A stretch of DNA of 64,000 bases. It comes from Clavibacter sp. VKM Ac-2873 (GTDB taxonomy: Bacteria; Actinomycetota; Actinomycetes; Actinomycetales; Microbacteriaceae). The notes under the pieces were generated by a model. That model had not been told where the DNA came from, searched no databases, and worked only from the letters and a program-made list of their open reading frames with translations. The stretch spans positions 1-64,000 of the forward strand of contig NZ_JADKRS010000001.1 in the NCBI RefSeq assembly GCF_015351075.1. The letters run 5' to 3'. Position numbers and translations under genes: made by a program. Of the stretch, positions 18,039-26,578 are shown piece by piece (positions within the stretch are counted from its first letter, which is position 1; each line of letters starts with the position of its first letter).

Positions 18039-19556
18039 CTACTGCACGTCGTCGTCGACCCAGTCGAAGGTCTTCGTGACGGCCTTCTTCCAGAGGCGCA
18101 GCTGGCGCTCGCGCTCGGCGTCGTCCATGTCCGGCGTCCAGCGGCTGTCCTCCTGCCAGTTCTGGCGGAGGTCGTCGAGGTCCTTCCAGAACCCGACGGC
18201 GAGGCCGGCGGCGTACGCGGCGCCGAGCGCGGTGGTCTCCGCGACGACTGGGCGGACGACGGGCACGCCGAGGATGTCGGCCTGGAACTGCATCAGCAGG
18301 TTGTTCGCGATCATGCCGCCGTCGACCTTGAGCTCGGTGAGGTCGACGCCGGAGTCGGCGTTGACCGCGTCGAGCACCTCGCGCGTCTGGAAGGCCGTGG
18401 CCTCCAGCGCGGCGCGGGCGATGTGGCCCTTGTTGACGTAGCGCGTGAGGCCCACGAGCGCACCGCGCGCGTCCGAGCGCCAGTACGGCGCGAACAGGCC
18501 GGAGAACGCGGGGACGAAGTACACGCCGCCGTTGTCCTCGACCGTGGCCGCGAGCGCCTCGATCTCCGCGGCGCTCGACACGAGGCCGAGGTTGTCGCGC
18601 ATCCACTGCACGAGCGAGCCCGTGACGGCGATGGAGCCCTCGAGCGCGTAGTGCGGCTCCTGGTCGCCCAGCTTGTAGCCGAGCGTCGTGAGGAGGCCGT
18701 TCTGCGAGTGGATGATGTCGGTGCCGGTGTTGAAGATCAGGAAGTTGCCGGTGCCGTACGTGTTCTTCGACTCGCCCTGGTCGAAGGCCGCCTGGCCGAA
18801 GGTCGCCGCCTGCTGGTCGCCGAGGATGCCCGCGATGGGCACCTCGCGGAGGAGGCTGGACGACTCGACCTGGCCGTAGACCTCCGAGGAGCTCTTGATC
18901 TCGGGGAGCATCGAGCGCGGCACGTCGAAGGCCTTCAGGATCTCGTCGTCCCACTGGAGCGTCTCGAGGTCCATGAACAGCGTGCGGGAGGCGTTGGTCA
19001 CGTCGGTGACGTGGACGCCGCCGTCGGTGCCGCCGGTGAGGTTCCAGAGGACCCAGGTGTCGGTCGTGCCGAACATGAGGTCGCCGGCCTCGGCCTTCTC
19101 GCGGGCGCCGTCGACGTTCTCGAGGATCCAGACGATCTTCGTGCCCGAGAAGTAGGTGGCGAGCGGCAGCCCGACGGTGGGCTTGAAGCGCTCGACGCCG
19201 CCGTCGGCCGCGAGGCGGTCGACGATCTTCTGGGTGCGCGTGTCCTGCCAGACGATGGCGTTGTAGACGGGCTTGCCGGTGGTGCGGTCCCAGACGACGG
19301 CGGTCTCGCGCTGGTTGGTGATGCCCACGGCCTCGACGTCGTGGCGCGTGATGTCGGCCTTGGACAGCGCCTGGCCGATGACCTCGCGCGTGTTGCGCCA
19401 GATCTCCATCGGGTCGTGCTCGACCCAGCCGGCGCGGGGGAAGATCTGCTCGTGCTCGAGCTGGCCGGTGGAGACGATGGATCCGCTGTGGTCGAAGACG
19501 ATGGCCCGCGTGCTGGTGGTGCCCTGGTCGATGGCGACGATGTACTTCTCGCTCAT
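18039..19556 (-). CDS. glpK: Glycerol kinase
   Basis: GlpK traps glycerol as glycerol-3-phosphate. The 505-residue FGGY kinase has the N-terminal phosphate-binding [13 protein letters not shown], the substrate region [14 protein letters not shown], and the C-terminal nucleotide-binding segment [18 protein letters not shown]. Length is standard. The ATG at 19554-19556 follows an AGGAGAG stretch. It lies 28 bases after glpF, forming a glpF-glpK operon; glpD is 5 kb away on the same strand. Confidence 0.97.
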   Translation of the reverse strand: MSEKYIVAIDQGTTSTRAIVFDHSGSIVSTGQLEHEQIFPRAGWVEHDPMEIWRNTREVIGQALSKADITRHDVEAVGITNQRETAVVWDRTTGKPVYNAIVWQDTRTQKIVDRLAADGGVERFKPTVGLPLATYFSGTKIVWILENVDGAREKAEAGDLMFGTTDTWVLWNLTGGTDGGVHVTDVTNASRTLFMDLETLQWDDEILKAFDVPRSMLPEIKSSSEVYGQVESSSLLREVPIAGILGDQQAATFGQAAFDQGESKNTYGTGNFLIFNTGTDIIHSQNGLLTTLGYKLGDQEPHYALEGSIAVTGSLVQWMRDNLGLVSSAAEIEALAATVEDNGGVYFVPAFSGLFAPYWRSDARGALVGLTRYVNKGHIARAALEATAFQTREVLDAVNADSGVDLTELKVDGGMIANNLLMQFQADILGVPVVRPVVAETTALGAAYAAGLAVGFWKDLDDLRQNWQEDSRWTPDMDDAERERQLRLWKKAVTKTFDWVDDDVQ

Positions 19557-19584
19557 GTGGTCTCTCCTATGAGGTGTGGGGGAT

Positions 19585-20337
19585 CTAGAGGATGGGGAGC
19601 AGCGCGTAGGACGCGAGGCCGGCGAGCAGTCCGCCGATGGCGGGGCCGACGACGGGGACCCACGCATAGGACCAGTCGCTCGAGCCCTTGCCCTTGATGG
19701 GGAGGAACGCGTGCGCGATGCGGGGACCGAGGTCACGGGCCGGGTTGATGGCGTAGCCGGTCGGCCCGCCGAGGGATGCGCCGATGCCGACCACGAGGAG
19801 CGCGACGGGGATGGCGCCGAGGGCCGAGAGTCCGGCCGGGGTGGACGCGTCGGGGTCGGGGTTGTTCGCGAGGCTGAAGCCGAGGATCACGATGACGAGC
19901 ACGAAGGTGCCGATGATCTCGGTCACGAGGTTCCACGCGTAGTTGCGGATGGACGGGCCGGTCGAGAACACGCCGAGCTTGGTGGCCGCGTCGGGCTCCT
20001 CGTCGAAGTGCTGCTTGTAGGCGAGCCAGCAGAAGACCGCGCCGATGATCGCGCCGACCATCTGGGCGAGGATGTAGACGGGGACGCTCGCGACGTCCTC
20101 GATCTTGCCGGCCGCGAGGAGGCCGAGCGTGACCGCCGGGTTGAGGTGCGCACCGGACGCGTACGAGACGGTGACACCGGCGAAGACCGCGAGGCCCCAG
20201 CCGAAGTTGACCATCAGGGTGCCTCCGGCGAGCCCCTTCGACTTGATGAGCGCGACGTTCGCCACGACTCCGCATCCGAGGAGGACGAGCAGGGCGGTGC
20301 CCACCGTCTCCGACAGGAATATGACTCCAAGATCCAC
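19585..20337 (-). CDS. glpF: Glycerol uptake facilitator (aquaglyceroporin)
   Basis: This 250-residue MIP channel lets glycerol cross the membrane. It has six membrane helices and both NPA boxes, HLNPAVT and AINPARD; the Asp after the second NPAR marks a glycerol channel rather than a water channel. The GTG at 20335-20337 follows GGAG and gives normal length; an earlier ATG would add 18 polar residues. It heads the operon with glpK and diverges from dhaK. Confidence 0.94.
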   Translation of the reverse strand: MDLGVIFLSETVGTALLVLLGCGVVANVALIKSKGLAGGTLMVNFGWGLAVFAGVTVSYASGAHLNPAVTLGLLAAGKIEDVASVPVYILAQMVGAIIGAVFCWLAYKQHFDEEPDAATKLGVFSTGPSIRNYAWNLVTEIIGTFVLVIVILGFSLANNPDPDASTPAGLSALGAIPVALLVVGIGASLGGPTGYAINPARDLGPRIAHAFLPIKGKGSSDWSYAWVPVVGPAIGGLLAGLASYALLPIL

Positions 20338-20403
20338 TGCGTGGTGCTCCGATCGTTCGTCGAGGCGCGGGTACGACCTCTGCCGCATCATCGCGGTGGG
20401 TCC

Positions 20404-20409
20404 AATCTA
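20404..20409 (-). promoter_or_regulatory. -10 element of the glpF-glpK operon
   Basis: On the minus strand TAGATT lies 66 bases before the glpF GTG and gives a leader of about 60 bases. The opposite promoter for dhaK must also lie in this 283-base intergenic space; TATGTT at 20517-20522 on + is a weak candidate. Confidence 0.35.
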
Positions 20410-20620
20410 GTGCCGGTGGAGGCGGCTGCCCTGTCGCGCCTGGCCGCTGTGCGACGCGGATCCCCGCTCGCGCGCGAGGGCCGGCCGGAGGCTGTCGGAA
20501 CGCGTCGGGCCGGGCGTATGTTGGCGGCACACCCGAGTCGCCGCCGACCGAGTCCCGTCCTCGATCCGGCTCGGATGCGCGGCTGTCTTCCGGCCGCCCG
20601 AGACCCGCGAGGAGCCGGCC

Positions 20621-21622
20621 GTGAAGAAGCTGATCAACGACCCGAGGGCGGTGGCCGACGAGGCCGTCGCGGGCTTCGCCGCCGCCCACCCCGATCTGGT
20701 CGCGCTGAGCGCGGATCCGCTGTTCGTCCGGCGCGCGGAGCCCACCCGCGCCGGCCGCGTCGCCCTCGTCAGCGGCGGTGGCAGCGGTCACGAGCCGCTC
20801 CACGCCGGGTTCGTGGGCCACGGGATGCTCGACGCCGCCGTCCCCGGACCGGTGTTCACGAGCCCCACCCCGGATCCCGTCGTCGCCGCCACCCTGGCCG
20901 TGGACGGCGGGGCGGGCGTGCTCCACATCGTGAAGAACTACACGGGCGACGTCCTCAACTTCGAGACCGCGGCCGAGCTCGCGGAGGCGGAGGGCGTGCC
21001 GGTGCGGACCGTCGTGGTCGACGACGACGTCGCGGTCACCGACTCCCTCTACACGGCCGGGCGCCGCGGGGTGGCGGGCACCGTGCTGGTGGAGCGCATC
21101 GCGGGTGCCGCCGCGGAGCGCGGGGACGACCTGGACGCGGTCGCGTCGATCGCCGAGCGGGTGATCGGGCAGGTGCGGAGCATGGGCGTCGCCATCCGCG
21201 CCTGCACGGTCCCGCATGCCGGCGAGCCGAGCTTCGCGCTCGAGGACGACGAGATGGAGATCGGCATCGGGATCCACGGCGAGCCCGGTCGCGTCAAGCT
21301 GCCGCTCGAGCCCGTGGACGCGATCGTCGAACGACTCCTCGACCCCGTCCTGCAGGATCTGGCCGCGCCGGCCGGCAGCCGCGTGCTGCTGCTCGTGAAC
21401 GGGATGGGCGCGACGCCGCTGTCCGAGCTCTACATCGCCTACCGCCGCGCTGCCGCCGTGCTCGAGGAGGCCGGTCTGACGGTCGCGCGCAGCCTCGTGG
21501 GAGACTACGTGACGGCCCTCGACATGGAGGGACTGTCCCTCACGGTGCTCCTGCTCGACGACGAGCTCGTCGACCTGTGGGACTCGCCCGTGCAGACCGC
21601 CGCGCTGCGGTGGGGGAGGTAG
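20621..21622 (+). CDS. dhaK: Dihydroxyacetone kinase, DhaK subunit
   Basis: DhaK binds dihydroxyacetone covalently through a histidine so that DhaL can phosphorylate it. The 333-residue protein has the family start MKKLINDP, the substrate loop SGGGSGHEPLHAGFVG, and the covalent His219 in GIGIHGEPG. The GTG start has GAGGAG upstream. It is followed 3 bases later by dhaL, which overlaps dhaM, so the operon encodes a complete PTS-dependent DHA kinase. Confidence 0.96.
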   Translation: MKKLINDPRAVADEAVAGFAAAHPDLVALSADPLFVRRAEPTRAGRVALVSGGGSGHEPLHAGFVGHGMLDAAVPGPVFTSPTPDPVVAATLAVDGGAGVLHIVKNYTGDVLNFETAAELAEAEGVPVRTVVVDDDVAVTDSLYTAGRRGVAGTVLVERIAGAAAERGDDLDAVASIAERVIGQVRSMGVAIRACTVPHAGEPSFALEDDEMEIGIGIHGEPGRVKLPLEPVDAIVERLLDPVLQDLAAPAGSRVLLLVNGMGATPLSELYIAYRRAAAVLEEAGLTVARSLVGDYVTALDMEGLSLTVLLLDDELVDLWDSPVQTAALRWGR

Positions 21623-21625
21623 CTC

Positions 21626-22279
21626 ATGGCACTCGGGACCGAGTGGGTCGTCGCCTGGATCACGGAGGCGGCGCGGGTCGTCGCCGACCAGCGCGGTGCG
21701 CTCATCACCCTCGACCGCGAGATCGGCGACGGCGACCACGGCGAGAACCTCGACCGGGGATTCGGCGCCGTCACGGAGAAGCTCCGGGTCATGGGGCCGG
21801 GCGCCGCTCCCGCCGACGTGCTGAAGACCGTCGCCACCACGCTCATCTCCACCGTCGGCGGCGCATCCGGCCCGCTGCTCGGCACCGCGTACCTCAAGGC
21901 ATCGGCGGCGGTCGCGGGCCGCTCCGACCTCGACGCGTCCGCGATCGCCGACCTCCTCGAGGCGGCACTGGGCGGGATCGTCCTCCGCGGCAAGGCCGAG
22001 CGGGGCGACAAGACGATGGTGGACGCCTGGGGTCCCGCCGCCGAGGCCGCGCGCGCGGCCGCGGACGCGGGATCCTCGCCGGTCGACGCCCTGGAGGCGG
22101 CTGCGGACGCCGCCGCGCGCGGGGCGGAGGCGACGGAGCCGCTCGTGGCCCGCAAGGGACGCGCGTCCTACCTGGGCGACCGCGCCATCGGCCACCGGGA
22201 TCCGGGTGCCCAGTCGTCCGCGCTCATCCTGCGCGCCGCGGCCACGACCGCCCGCGCCTCCGACGGGGCCGCCTCGTGA
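21626..22279 (+). CDS. dhaL: Dihydroxyacetone kinase, ADP-binding DhaL subunit
   Basis: DhaL carries a tightly bound ADP that is rephosphorylated by DhaM and then donates the phosphate to DHA on DhaK. The 217-residue protein has the metal and [20 protein letters not shown] Asp30, Asp35 and Asp37 in LDREIGDGDHGENLDRG and the later GGASGPLLGTAYLK and RGDKTMVDAW motifs. Its stop overlaps the dhaM GTG by four bases. Confidence 0.96.
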   Translation: MALGTEWVVAWITEAARVVADQRGALITLDREIGDGDHGENLDRGFGAVTEKLRVMGPGAAPADVLKTVATTLISTVGGASGPLLGTAYLKASAAVAGRSDLDASAIADLLEAALGGIVLRGKAERGDKTMVDAWGPAAEAARAAADAGSSPVDALEAAADAAARGAEATEPLVARKGRASYLGDRAIGHRDPGAQSSALILRAAATTARASDGAAS

Positions 22280-23010
22280 GCGTCGGCCTCGTCCTCGTCT
22301 CCCACAGCGCCCTCATCGCGCACGGGCTCGTCGACCTGGCGCGCCAGATGGCGCCGACGGTCGCGCTCGTGCCCGCGGGCGGATCGGGCGACGGCACGCG
22401 CGCCGACGCGGGCATCGGCACGAGCTTCGACGTGGTCTCCGCGGCTCTCGCGGAGGCGGAGGGCGGCGACGGGGTCGTCGTGCTCGCCGACCTGGGATCC
22501 GCGTACCTCACGGCCGAGACCGCCATCGACCTCCTCGACGAGGACGCCGCCGCGCGCGTGGTCGTCGTGCGCGCGCCGTTGGTGGAGGGCGCGGTCGCCG
22601 CGGCGGTCGCCGCCGAGACGGGCGGGTCGCTCGACGACGTGGCCGCGGCCGCCGCCTCGGCCGCGAGCGCGGACGCCGCGGAGGACGCCGATGCGGGCAT
22701 CGCGCCGGATCCACGCGCCGACGGCACGGAACCCGCTCCCGCGTCGGGTGGGGGCACCGTCCGCGGCGAGGCCACCCTGGTCAACCGCGACGGCCTGCAC
22801 GCGCGGCCCGCGGCCGACTTCGTCACGCGCGCGTCCGCCTACTCGGCGGCCGTCACCGTCAACGGACAGAACGCCGCGTCGCTCCTCGGCGTCATGGCCC
22901 TCGGCCTCACGCGCGGCGCGCACGTCGTCATCGAGGCGACGGGCGACGACGCCGAGGAGGCCCTCACCGCGCTGGTCGAGCTGATCGAGTCGGGGTTCGG
23001 GGAGGCCTGA
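22276..23010 (+). CDS. dhaM: DHA kinase phosphotransfer subunit DhaM (EIIA-HPr fusion)
   Basis: DhaM passes phosphate from the PTS to DhaL. The 244-residue protein has an EIIA-Man-like domain (residues 1-125, active His10 in VLVSHSALIAHG), an Ala/Asp-rich linker (126-160) and an HPr domain (161-244) with active His175 in NRDGLHARPA. The E. coli form also carries a partial Enzyme I domain; it is absent here, so phosphate must come from the general Enzyme I encoded elsewhere. The GTG overlaps dhaL by four bases. Confidence 0.95.
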   Translation: MSVGLVLVSHSALIAHGLVDLARQMAPTVALVPAGGSGDGTRADAGIGTSFDVVSAALAEAEGGDGVVVLADLGSAYLTAETAIDLLDEDAAARVVVVRAPLVEGAVAAAVAAETGGSLDDVAAAAASAASADAAEDADAGIAPDPRADGTEPAPASGGGTVRGEATLVNRDGLHARPAADFVTRASAYSAAVTVNGQNAASLLGVMALGLTRGAHVVIEATGDDAEEALTALVELIESGFGEA

Positions 23011-23035
23011 CGTCCGGCGCCCGGGGGCGCACCCG

Positions 23036-23449
23036 TCAGAGGGCGTCGAGGTAGACCCAGGATCCCTCGTGCCGGACGAAGCGGCTCGCCTCGCGCTGGC
23101 TGCCGCGCTCCCCGTCCTGCCGGTAGGCCGCCTCGAAGTCGACGACGCCCGTCGTGTCGTCGGGCCCGCCCCGCGACGTGCCGTGGATCGTGAGCCGGAA
23201 CCAGCGCACGGACGGGTCGAGCTCGATCTCCTCGGGCCGTGTCGACGGATGCCAGCTGCGCGCCAGGTAGGCCGAGTCACCGCGGGAGTAGGCGGCGAAG
23301 CGGGAGCGCATCAGCCGCTCGGCGGTCGGCGCCCCAGCGCCCCGGTGCAGCGGACCGCAGCACGCGCCGTACGGATCGCCGCTCGTGCAGGGGCACCAGG
23401 AGTCGTCGTCGGGCGTCGACCACTGGGCGTCGGGGGAGAGGCGCGTCAT
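23036..23449 (-). CDS. YchJ-like SEC-C motif protein (UPF0225)
   Basis: This 137-residue protein matches the UPF0225/YchJ family. It starts with an SEC-C zinc motif (WCPCTSGDPYGACCGPLH) followed by a conserved ERLMRSRFAAYSRGDSAYLARSWHPSTRP segment and an NTF2-like beta sheet ending VRHEGSWVYLDAL. The biological role of the family is not established. The ATG at 23447-23449 sits just before the zinc motif. It converges with dhaM and diverges from the next gene. Confidence 0.9.
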   Translation of the reverse strand: MTRLSPDAQWSTPDDDSWCPCTSGDPYGACCGPLHRGAGAPTAERLMRSRFAAYSRGDSAYLARSWHPSTRPEEIELDPSVRWFRLTIHGTSRGGPDDTTGVVDFEAAYRQDGERGSQREASRFVRHEGSWVYLDAL

Positions 23450-23538
23450 CCTCCGAGCCTCCCACGCCGGGAACCGGAGCAGGATGGGGGAGCGGCCGCC
23501 CCGCGGACCCGCGCGACCCACGACCCGAGGAGCGCACC

Positions 23539-24054
23539 ATGACCCCCGCCACCGACCTGCTCGTGGACGCCTACGGGCGCATCGCCGAGATCGTGCGCGA
23601 CGCTCTCGACGGCCTCGACGCCGACGACCTCGCCTTCCGCCCGGATCCGGAGGCCAACTCCATCGGTTGGCTCGTCTGGCACCTCGCCCGCGTGCAGGAC
23701 GCCCAGGTCGCCGATGTCGCGGGCCGGGAGCAGACCTGGTCGAGCGGCGGATGGGCGGAGCGCTTCGCCCTGCCGTTCGACGAGACCGCGACCGGATACG
23801 GGCAGTCGCCCGAGGACGTCGCGGCTCTGGGCGGCGTCACGTCCGAGTTGTTGATCGGCTACCTCGACGCCGTGCAGGCGGCCACTCTCGCCTCCCTGGC
23901 GGGGCTCGGCGACGCCGAGCTGGACCGCGTGGTCGACGCGGGCTGGACCCCGCCCGTGACGCTCGGCGCCCGCCTCGTCAGCGTGCTCTCCGACGACCTG
24001 CAGCACGCTGGGCAGGCGTCCTACCTCGCGGGTCTCCTCGCGCGTCGCCGCTGA
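23539..24054 (+). CDS. DinB-fold protein (DUF664-like)
   Basis: This 171-residue four-helix protein belongs to the DinB/YfiT superfamily; DUF664-like members are often annotated as thiol-dependent transferases using mycothiol or bacillithiol. The first metal-type His is His48 in SIGWLVWHLARVQD and a second is His156 in LQHAGQASYLAGLL. The position usually held by a third His shortly after is Gln159, so metal binding may be altered. Substrate unknown. The ATG follows GAGGAG. Confidence 0.8.
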   Translation: MTPATDLLVDAYGRIAEIVRDALDGLDADDLAFRPDPEANSIGWLVWHLARVQDAQVADVAGREQTWSSGGWAERFALPFDETATGYGQSPEDVAALGGVTSELLIGYLDAVQAATLASLAGLGDAELDRVVDAGWTPPVTLGARLVSVLSDDLQHAGQASYLAGLLARRR

Positions 24055-24108
24055 TCCGCAGCGGTCACCCGGTCGGCGCGGCCGCGGCCGCGGGCGCCGG
24101 CGGTGCGC

Positions 24109-24600
24109 TCAGGCGGGCAGCTCGGATTCGATGAGCGACACGATCTCGGGCGCGTCCGGCTCGACGGTCGGCCGGAAGCGGTGCACGGCACCCGACGGCG
24201 TGACGACGAACTTCTCGAAGTTCCACTTGACGCGGCCGGCCTTGCCGTCCGCGTCGGGCGTCTTCGTCAGCTCCGCGTAGACGGGGTGCGCGGAGCGGCC
24301 GTTGACCTTGACCTTCTCCATCATCGGGAAGGTGACGCCCCACGTGGTGGAGCAGTACTCGTCGATGGCCTCCGCGGATCCGAGCTCCTGCAGGAACTGG
24401 TTGCTCGGGAAGCCGATGACGGTGAACCCCCGCTCCCCGTAGGTGCGCTGCAGCTGCTCGAGCTTCTCGTACTGCGGCGCGAGGCCGCAGCGCGAGGCGA
24501 CGTTGACGACGAGCACGACCTTGTCGGCGTACGCGCCGAAGGTGGTGTCCTCGCCCTGGAGGGTGGTCAGCGGGATCGGGTCGAGCCGGGGATGGGTCAT
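24109..24600 (-). CDS. Glutathione-peroxidase-family thiol peroxidase
   Basis: This 163-residue protein reduces hydroperoxides and in bacteria usually takes electrons from thioredoxin. The peroxidatic Cys38 lies in VNVASRCGL, the structural motifs FPSNQF and KWNFEKF are present, and a likely resolving Cys is in DEYCSTTWGVTFP. The usual FPCNQF has Ser in place of Cys here. It is cysteine- rather than selenocysteine-based. It sits between the DinB-like gene and glpD with no clear operon partner. Confidence 0.93.
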   Translation of the reverse strand: MTHPRLDPIPLTTLQGEDTTFGAYADKVVLVVNVASRCGLAPQYEKLEQLQRTYGERGFTVIGFPSNQFLQELGSAEAIDEYCSTTWGVTFPMMEKVKVNGRSAHPVYAELTKTPDADGKAGRVKWNFEKFVVTPSGAVHRFRPTVEPDAPEIVSLIESELPA

Positions 24601-24707
24601 GGCCCGAACCTAGACCCGTCCCCTGACAGCGGCTCCCGAGACGACGGGAGGCCGGCCGCCCCTCGGCGACCGGCCTCCGATGCGGATGCGCTCCGCGCGG
24701 CGTCTCG

Positions 24708-26468
24708 CTAGTTCGCGAACTCGGTGACGGTCGCGTCGGCCGCGACCTTCGTGGCGCCGACGTCGACGCCGTGGTACGTCCGCAGCGTGTCGACGGTGTC
24801 CTGGATCTCCGCGTCGCGCTCCTCGCCGGTCCAGCCGAGCGCGTCCTGGAGCACGTCCGCGATCTCCGCGAGCATCTCGTGGGTCACGCCGCCGACGAAC
24901 GCGAGGTTCGTGCGACGCAGCACGACGTCGGCGAGGTGCACCGCGTCCTCGTGCGTGGCGAAGTACGCGATCTCGGCGCGCGTCAGCTGCGGGTCGGTCG
25001 CGAGCGGCGTCGACGGCTGTCCGGAGAGGACGTCGATGACGCTCGTGGCACGGGTGCCGTAGCGGTTCAGCAGGCGGTCGACCTGCTCGGTGCCGATGCC
25101 CTCCGCGCGGGCGGCCTGCGTGGCGATCCAGCGGGCGCGGGCGGTGCTGGAGGACGGGAAGTCCTTGCCGCCGCCGATGGGCATGCCCGTCGTGTCGACC
25201 GAGCGCTCCACGCCGAGGCGCGTGGTGGCCTCCGTGGAGAGGTGCGCGGACAGTGCGCGGAACGTCGTCCACTTGCCGCCCACGAGGCTCAGCACCTTGC
25301 TCCCGGTGAGACCCGCGATCTCGGTCTCGACGATGCGGTAGTCGCGTGACACGAAGCCGGGCGCCGTGTCCTCGTGGCGCGGAAGCGGGCGGATGCCCGA
25401 GTACCGGTACACGATGTGGTCGCGGCTCAGCTCGATCTGCGGGAAGACGTGCTTGACGAGGTCGAAGAAGTAGTCGACCTCCTCCTCGGTGCACACGGCC
25501 GGCTCGCTCGGGTCGGCGTCGATGTCCGTCGTGCCGATGAGCACGCGGCCCTTGAGCGGGTAGATGAGGACGATGCGGCCGTCGTTGTTCTCGAAGAAGA
25601 TCTCGCGGCCCTTGGTGGCCTCGAGCAGCTCGGCGTTGTCGACGACGATGTGCGAGCCCTTGGTGCCGCCCATGAACTTCGTGTCGCCGCCCAAGGCCTC
25701 GTTGGTGAGGTCGGTCCAGGGTCCGGACGCGTTGACCACGACGTCCGCCTTCACGACGAACTCGGTGCCCGAGATCACGTCGCGCAGCTTCACGCCGCCG
25801 TCCGCGACGCCCACGGCCTCGAGGTAGTTCGCGCTGCGGGCGTGGTCGCCCGCGGCCAGGCCGTCCTTCAGCACGTCGAGCGCGAGGCGCTCGGGCTCGT
25901 GCACGGAGGCGTCGTAGTAGGTGCCCGTGAACTTGACGTCCTTGTTGAGCGCCGGCATGTCCTCGCGGGCCGCCTTGCCGATGCGGAAGCGGTGACGGGG
26001 GACCGAGCCGCCGTCGCGCGAGAAGGAGTCGTACAGCGTCATGCCGACGCTGATGAGCAGCGCGCCGCGCTCCTTGGTGGAGCGCTGCTTGTGGGTCAGC
26101 ATGCGCAGCGGGGCGTTGAGGATGCCGGAGAAGGTGGAGAAGATCGGCATGGTCGTCTGCAGCGGCTTCACGTAGTGCGGCGCGATGCGGATCAGGCCGT
26201 TGCGCTCCTCGACGGACTCGCGGACGAGACGGAACTCGCCGTTCTCGAGGTAGCGGATGCCGCCGTGGATCATGTGCGAGCTGGCCGCCGAGGCGCCGGA
26301 GCCGTAGTCGGCGCGCTCGACGAGCACGACGTCGACGCCCTGGAGCGCCAGGTCGCGGAACGTCGCGATGCCGTTGATGCCGCCGCCGATGACGAGCACC
26401 TGCGCGCTCGGGCGGTCGTGGATGCGGGCGACGTTGTCCCGCAGGTCGGTCTTCTTCGACGTGGTCAC
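24708..26468 (-). CDS. glpD: Aerobic glycerol-3-phosphate dehydrogenase
   Basis: GlpD oxidises glycerol-3-phosphate to dihydroxyacetone phosphate and passes electrons to the quinone pool. The 586-residue FAD enzyme has the dinucleotide-binding VLVIGGGINGIATFRDLALQ (GGGING at 28-33), the DAO-family segment SSHMIHGGIRYLE, and substrate-site residues in YSGIRPLPRHED and GGKWTTFR. The GTG at 26466-26468 is chosen; the longer frame upstream is unconserved. A weak GAGAAG serves as ribosome binding site. It diverges from the SorC-type regulator, a likely controller. Confidence 0.95.
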   Translation of the reverse strand: MTTSKKTDLRDNVARIHDRPSAQVLVIGGGINGIATFRDLALQGVDVVLVERADYGSGASAASSHMIHGGIRYLENGEFRLVRESVEERNGLIRIAPHYVKPLQTTMPIFSTFSGILNAPLRMLTHKQRSTKERGALLISVGMTLYDSFSRDGGSVPRHRFRIGKAAREDMPALNKDVKFTGTYYDASVHEPERLALDVLKDGLAAGDHARSANYLEAVGVADGGVKLRDVISGTEFVVKADVVVNASGPWTDLTNEALGGDTKFMGGTKGSHIVVDNAELLEATKGREIFFENNDGRIVLIYPLKGRVLIGTTDIDADPSEPAVCTEEEVDYFFDLVKHVFPQIELSRDHIVYRYSGIRPLPRHEDTAPGFVSRDYRIVETEIAGLTGSKVLSLVGGKWTTFRALSAHLSTEATTRLGVERSVDTTGMPIGGGKDFPSSSTARARWIATQAARAEGIGTEQVDRLLNRYGTRATSVIDVLSGQPSTPLATDPQLTRAEIAYFATHEDAVHLADVVLRRTNLAFVGGVTHEMLAEIADVLQDALGWTGEERDAEIQDTVDTLRTYHGVDVGATKVAADATVTEFAN

Positions 26469-26510
26469 GAGGAGGCTTCTCTCTGTTCGATGCGTGCGTG
26501 GTGCGCGTGC

Positions 26511-26572
26511 TGTGCGACCATCATCCGCCCGCGAACGGATCTCGCGAAGCCCGTGCACGGATGTGCAACCAT
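26511..26572. promoter_or_regulatory. Candidate operator region between glpD and the regulator gene
   Basis: The word TGTGC(G/A)ACCAT occurs at 26511-26521 and 26562-26572, with the perfect palindrome CCGTGCACGG at 26551-26560 just before the second copy. GCTGTGCGAC is also found at 20446-20455 in the glpF/dhaK intergenic region. These are candidate sites for the adjacent regulator; binding is an inference. Confidence 0.35.
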
Positions 26573-26578
26573 GACCGG

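Noticed and set aside
19576-22275. A 1144-codon plus-strand frame running into dhaM from inside glpF
   Set aside because: Only the part from 22276 matches a family (DhaM). The upstream part overlays glpF (opposite strand), dhaK and dhaL in another frame.
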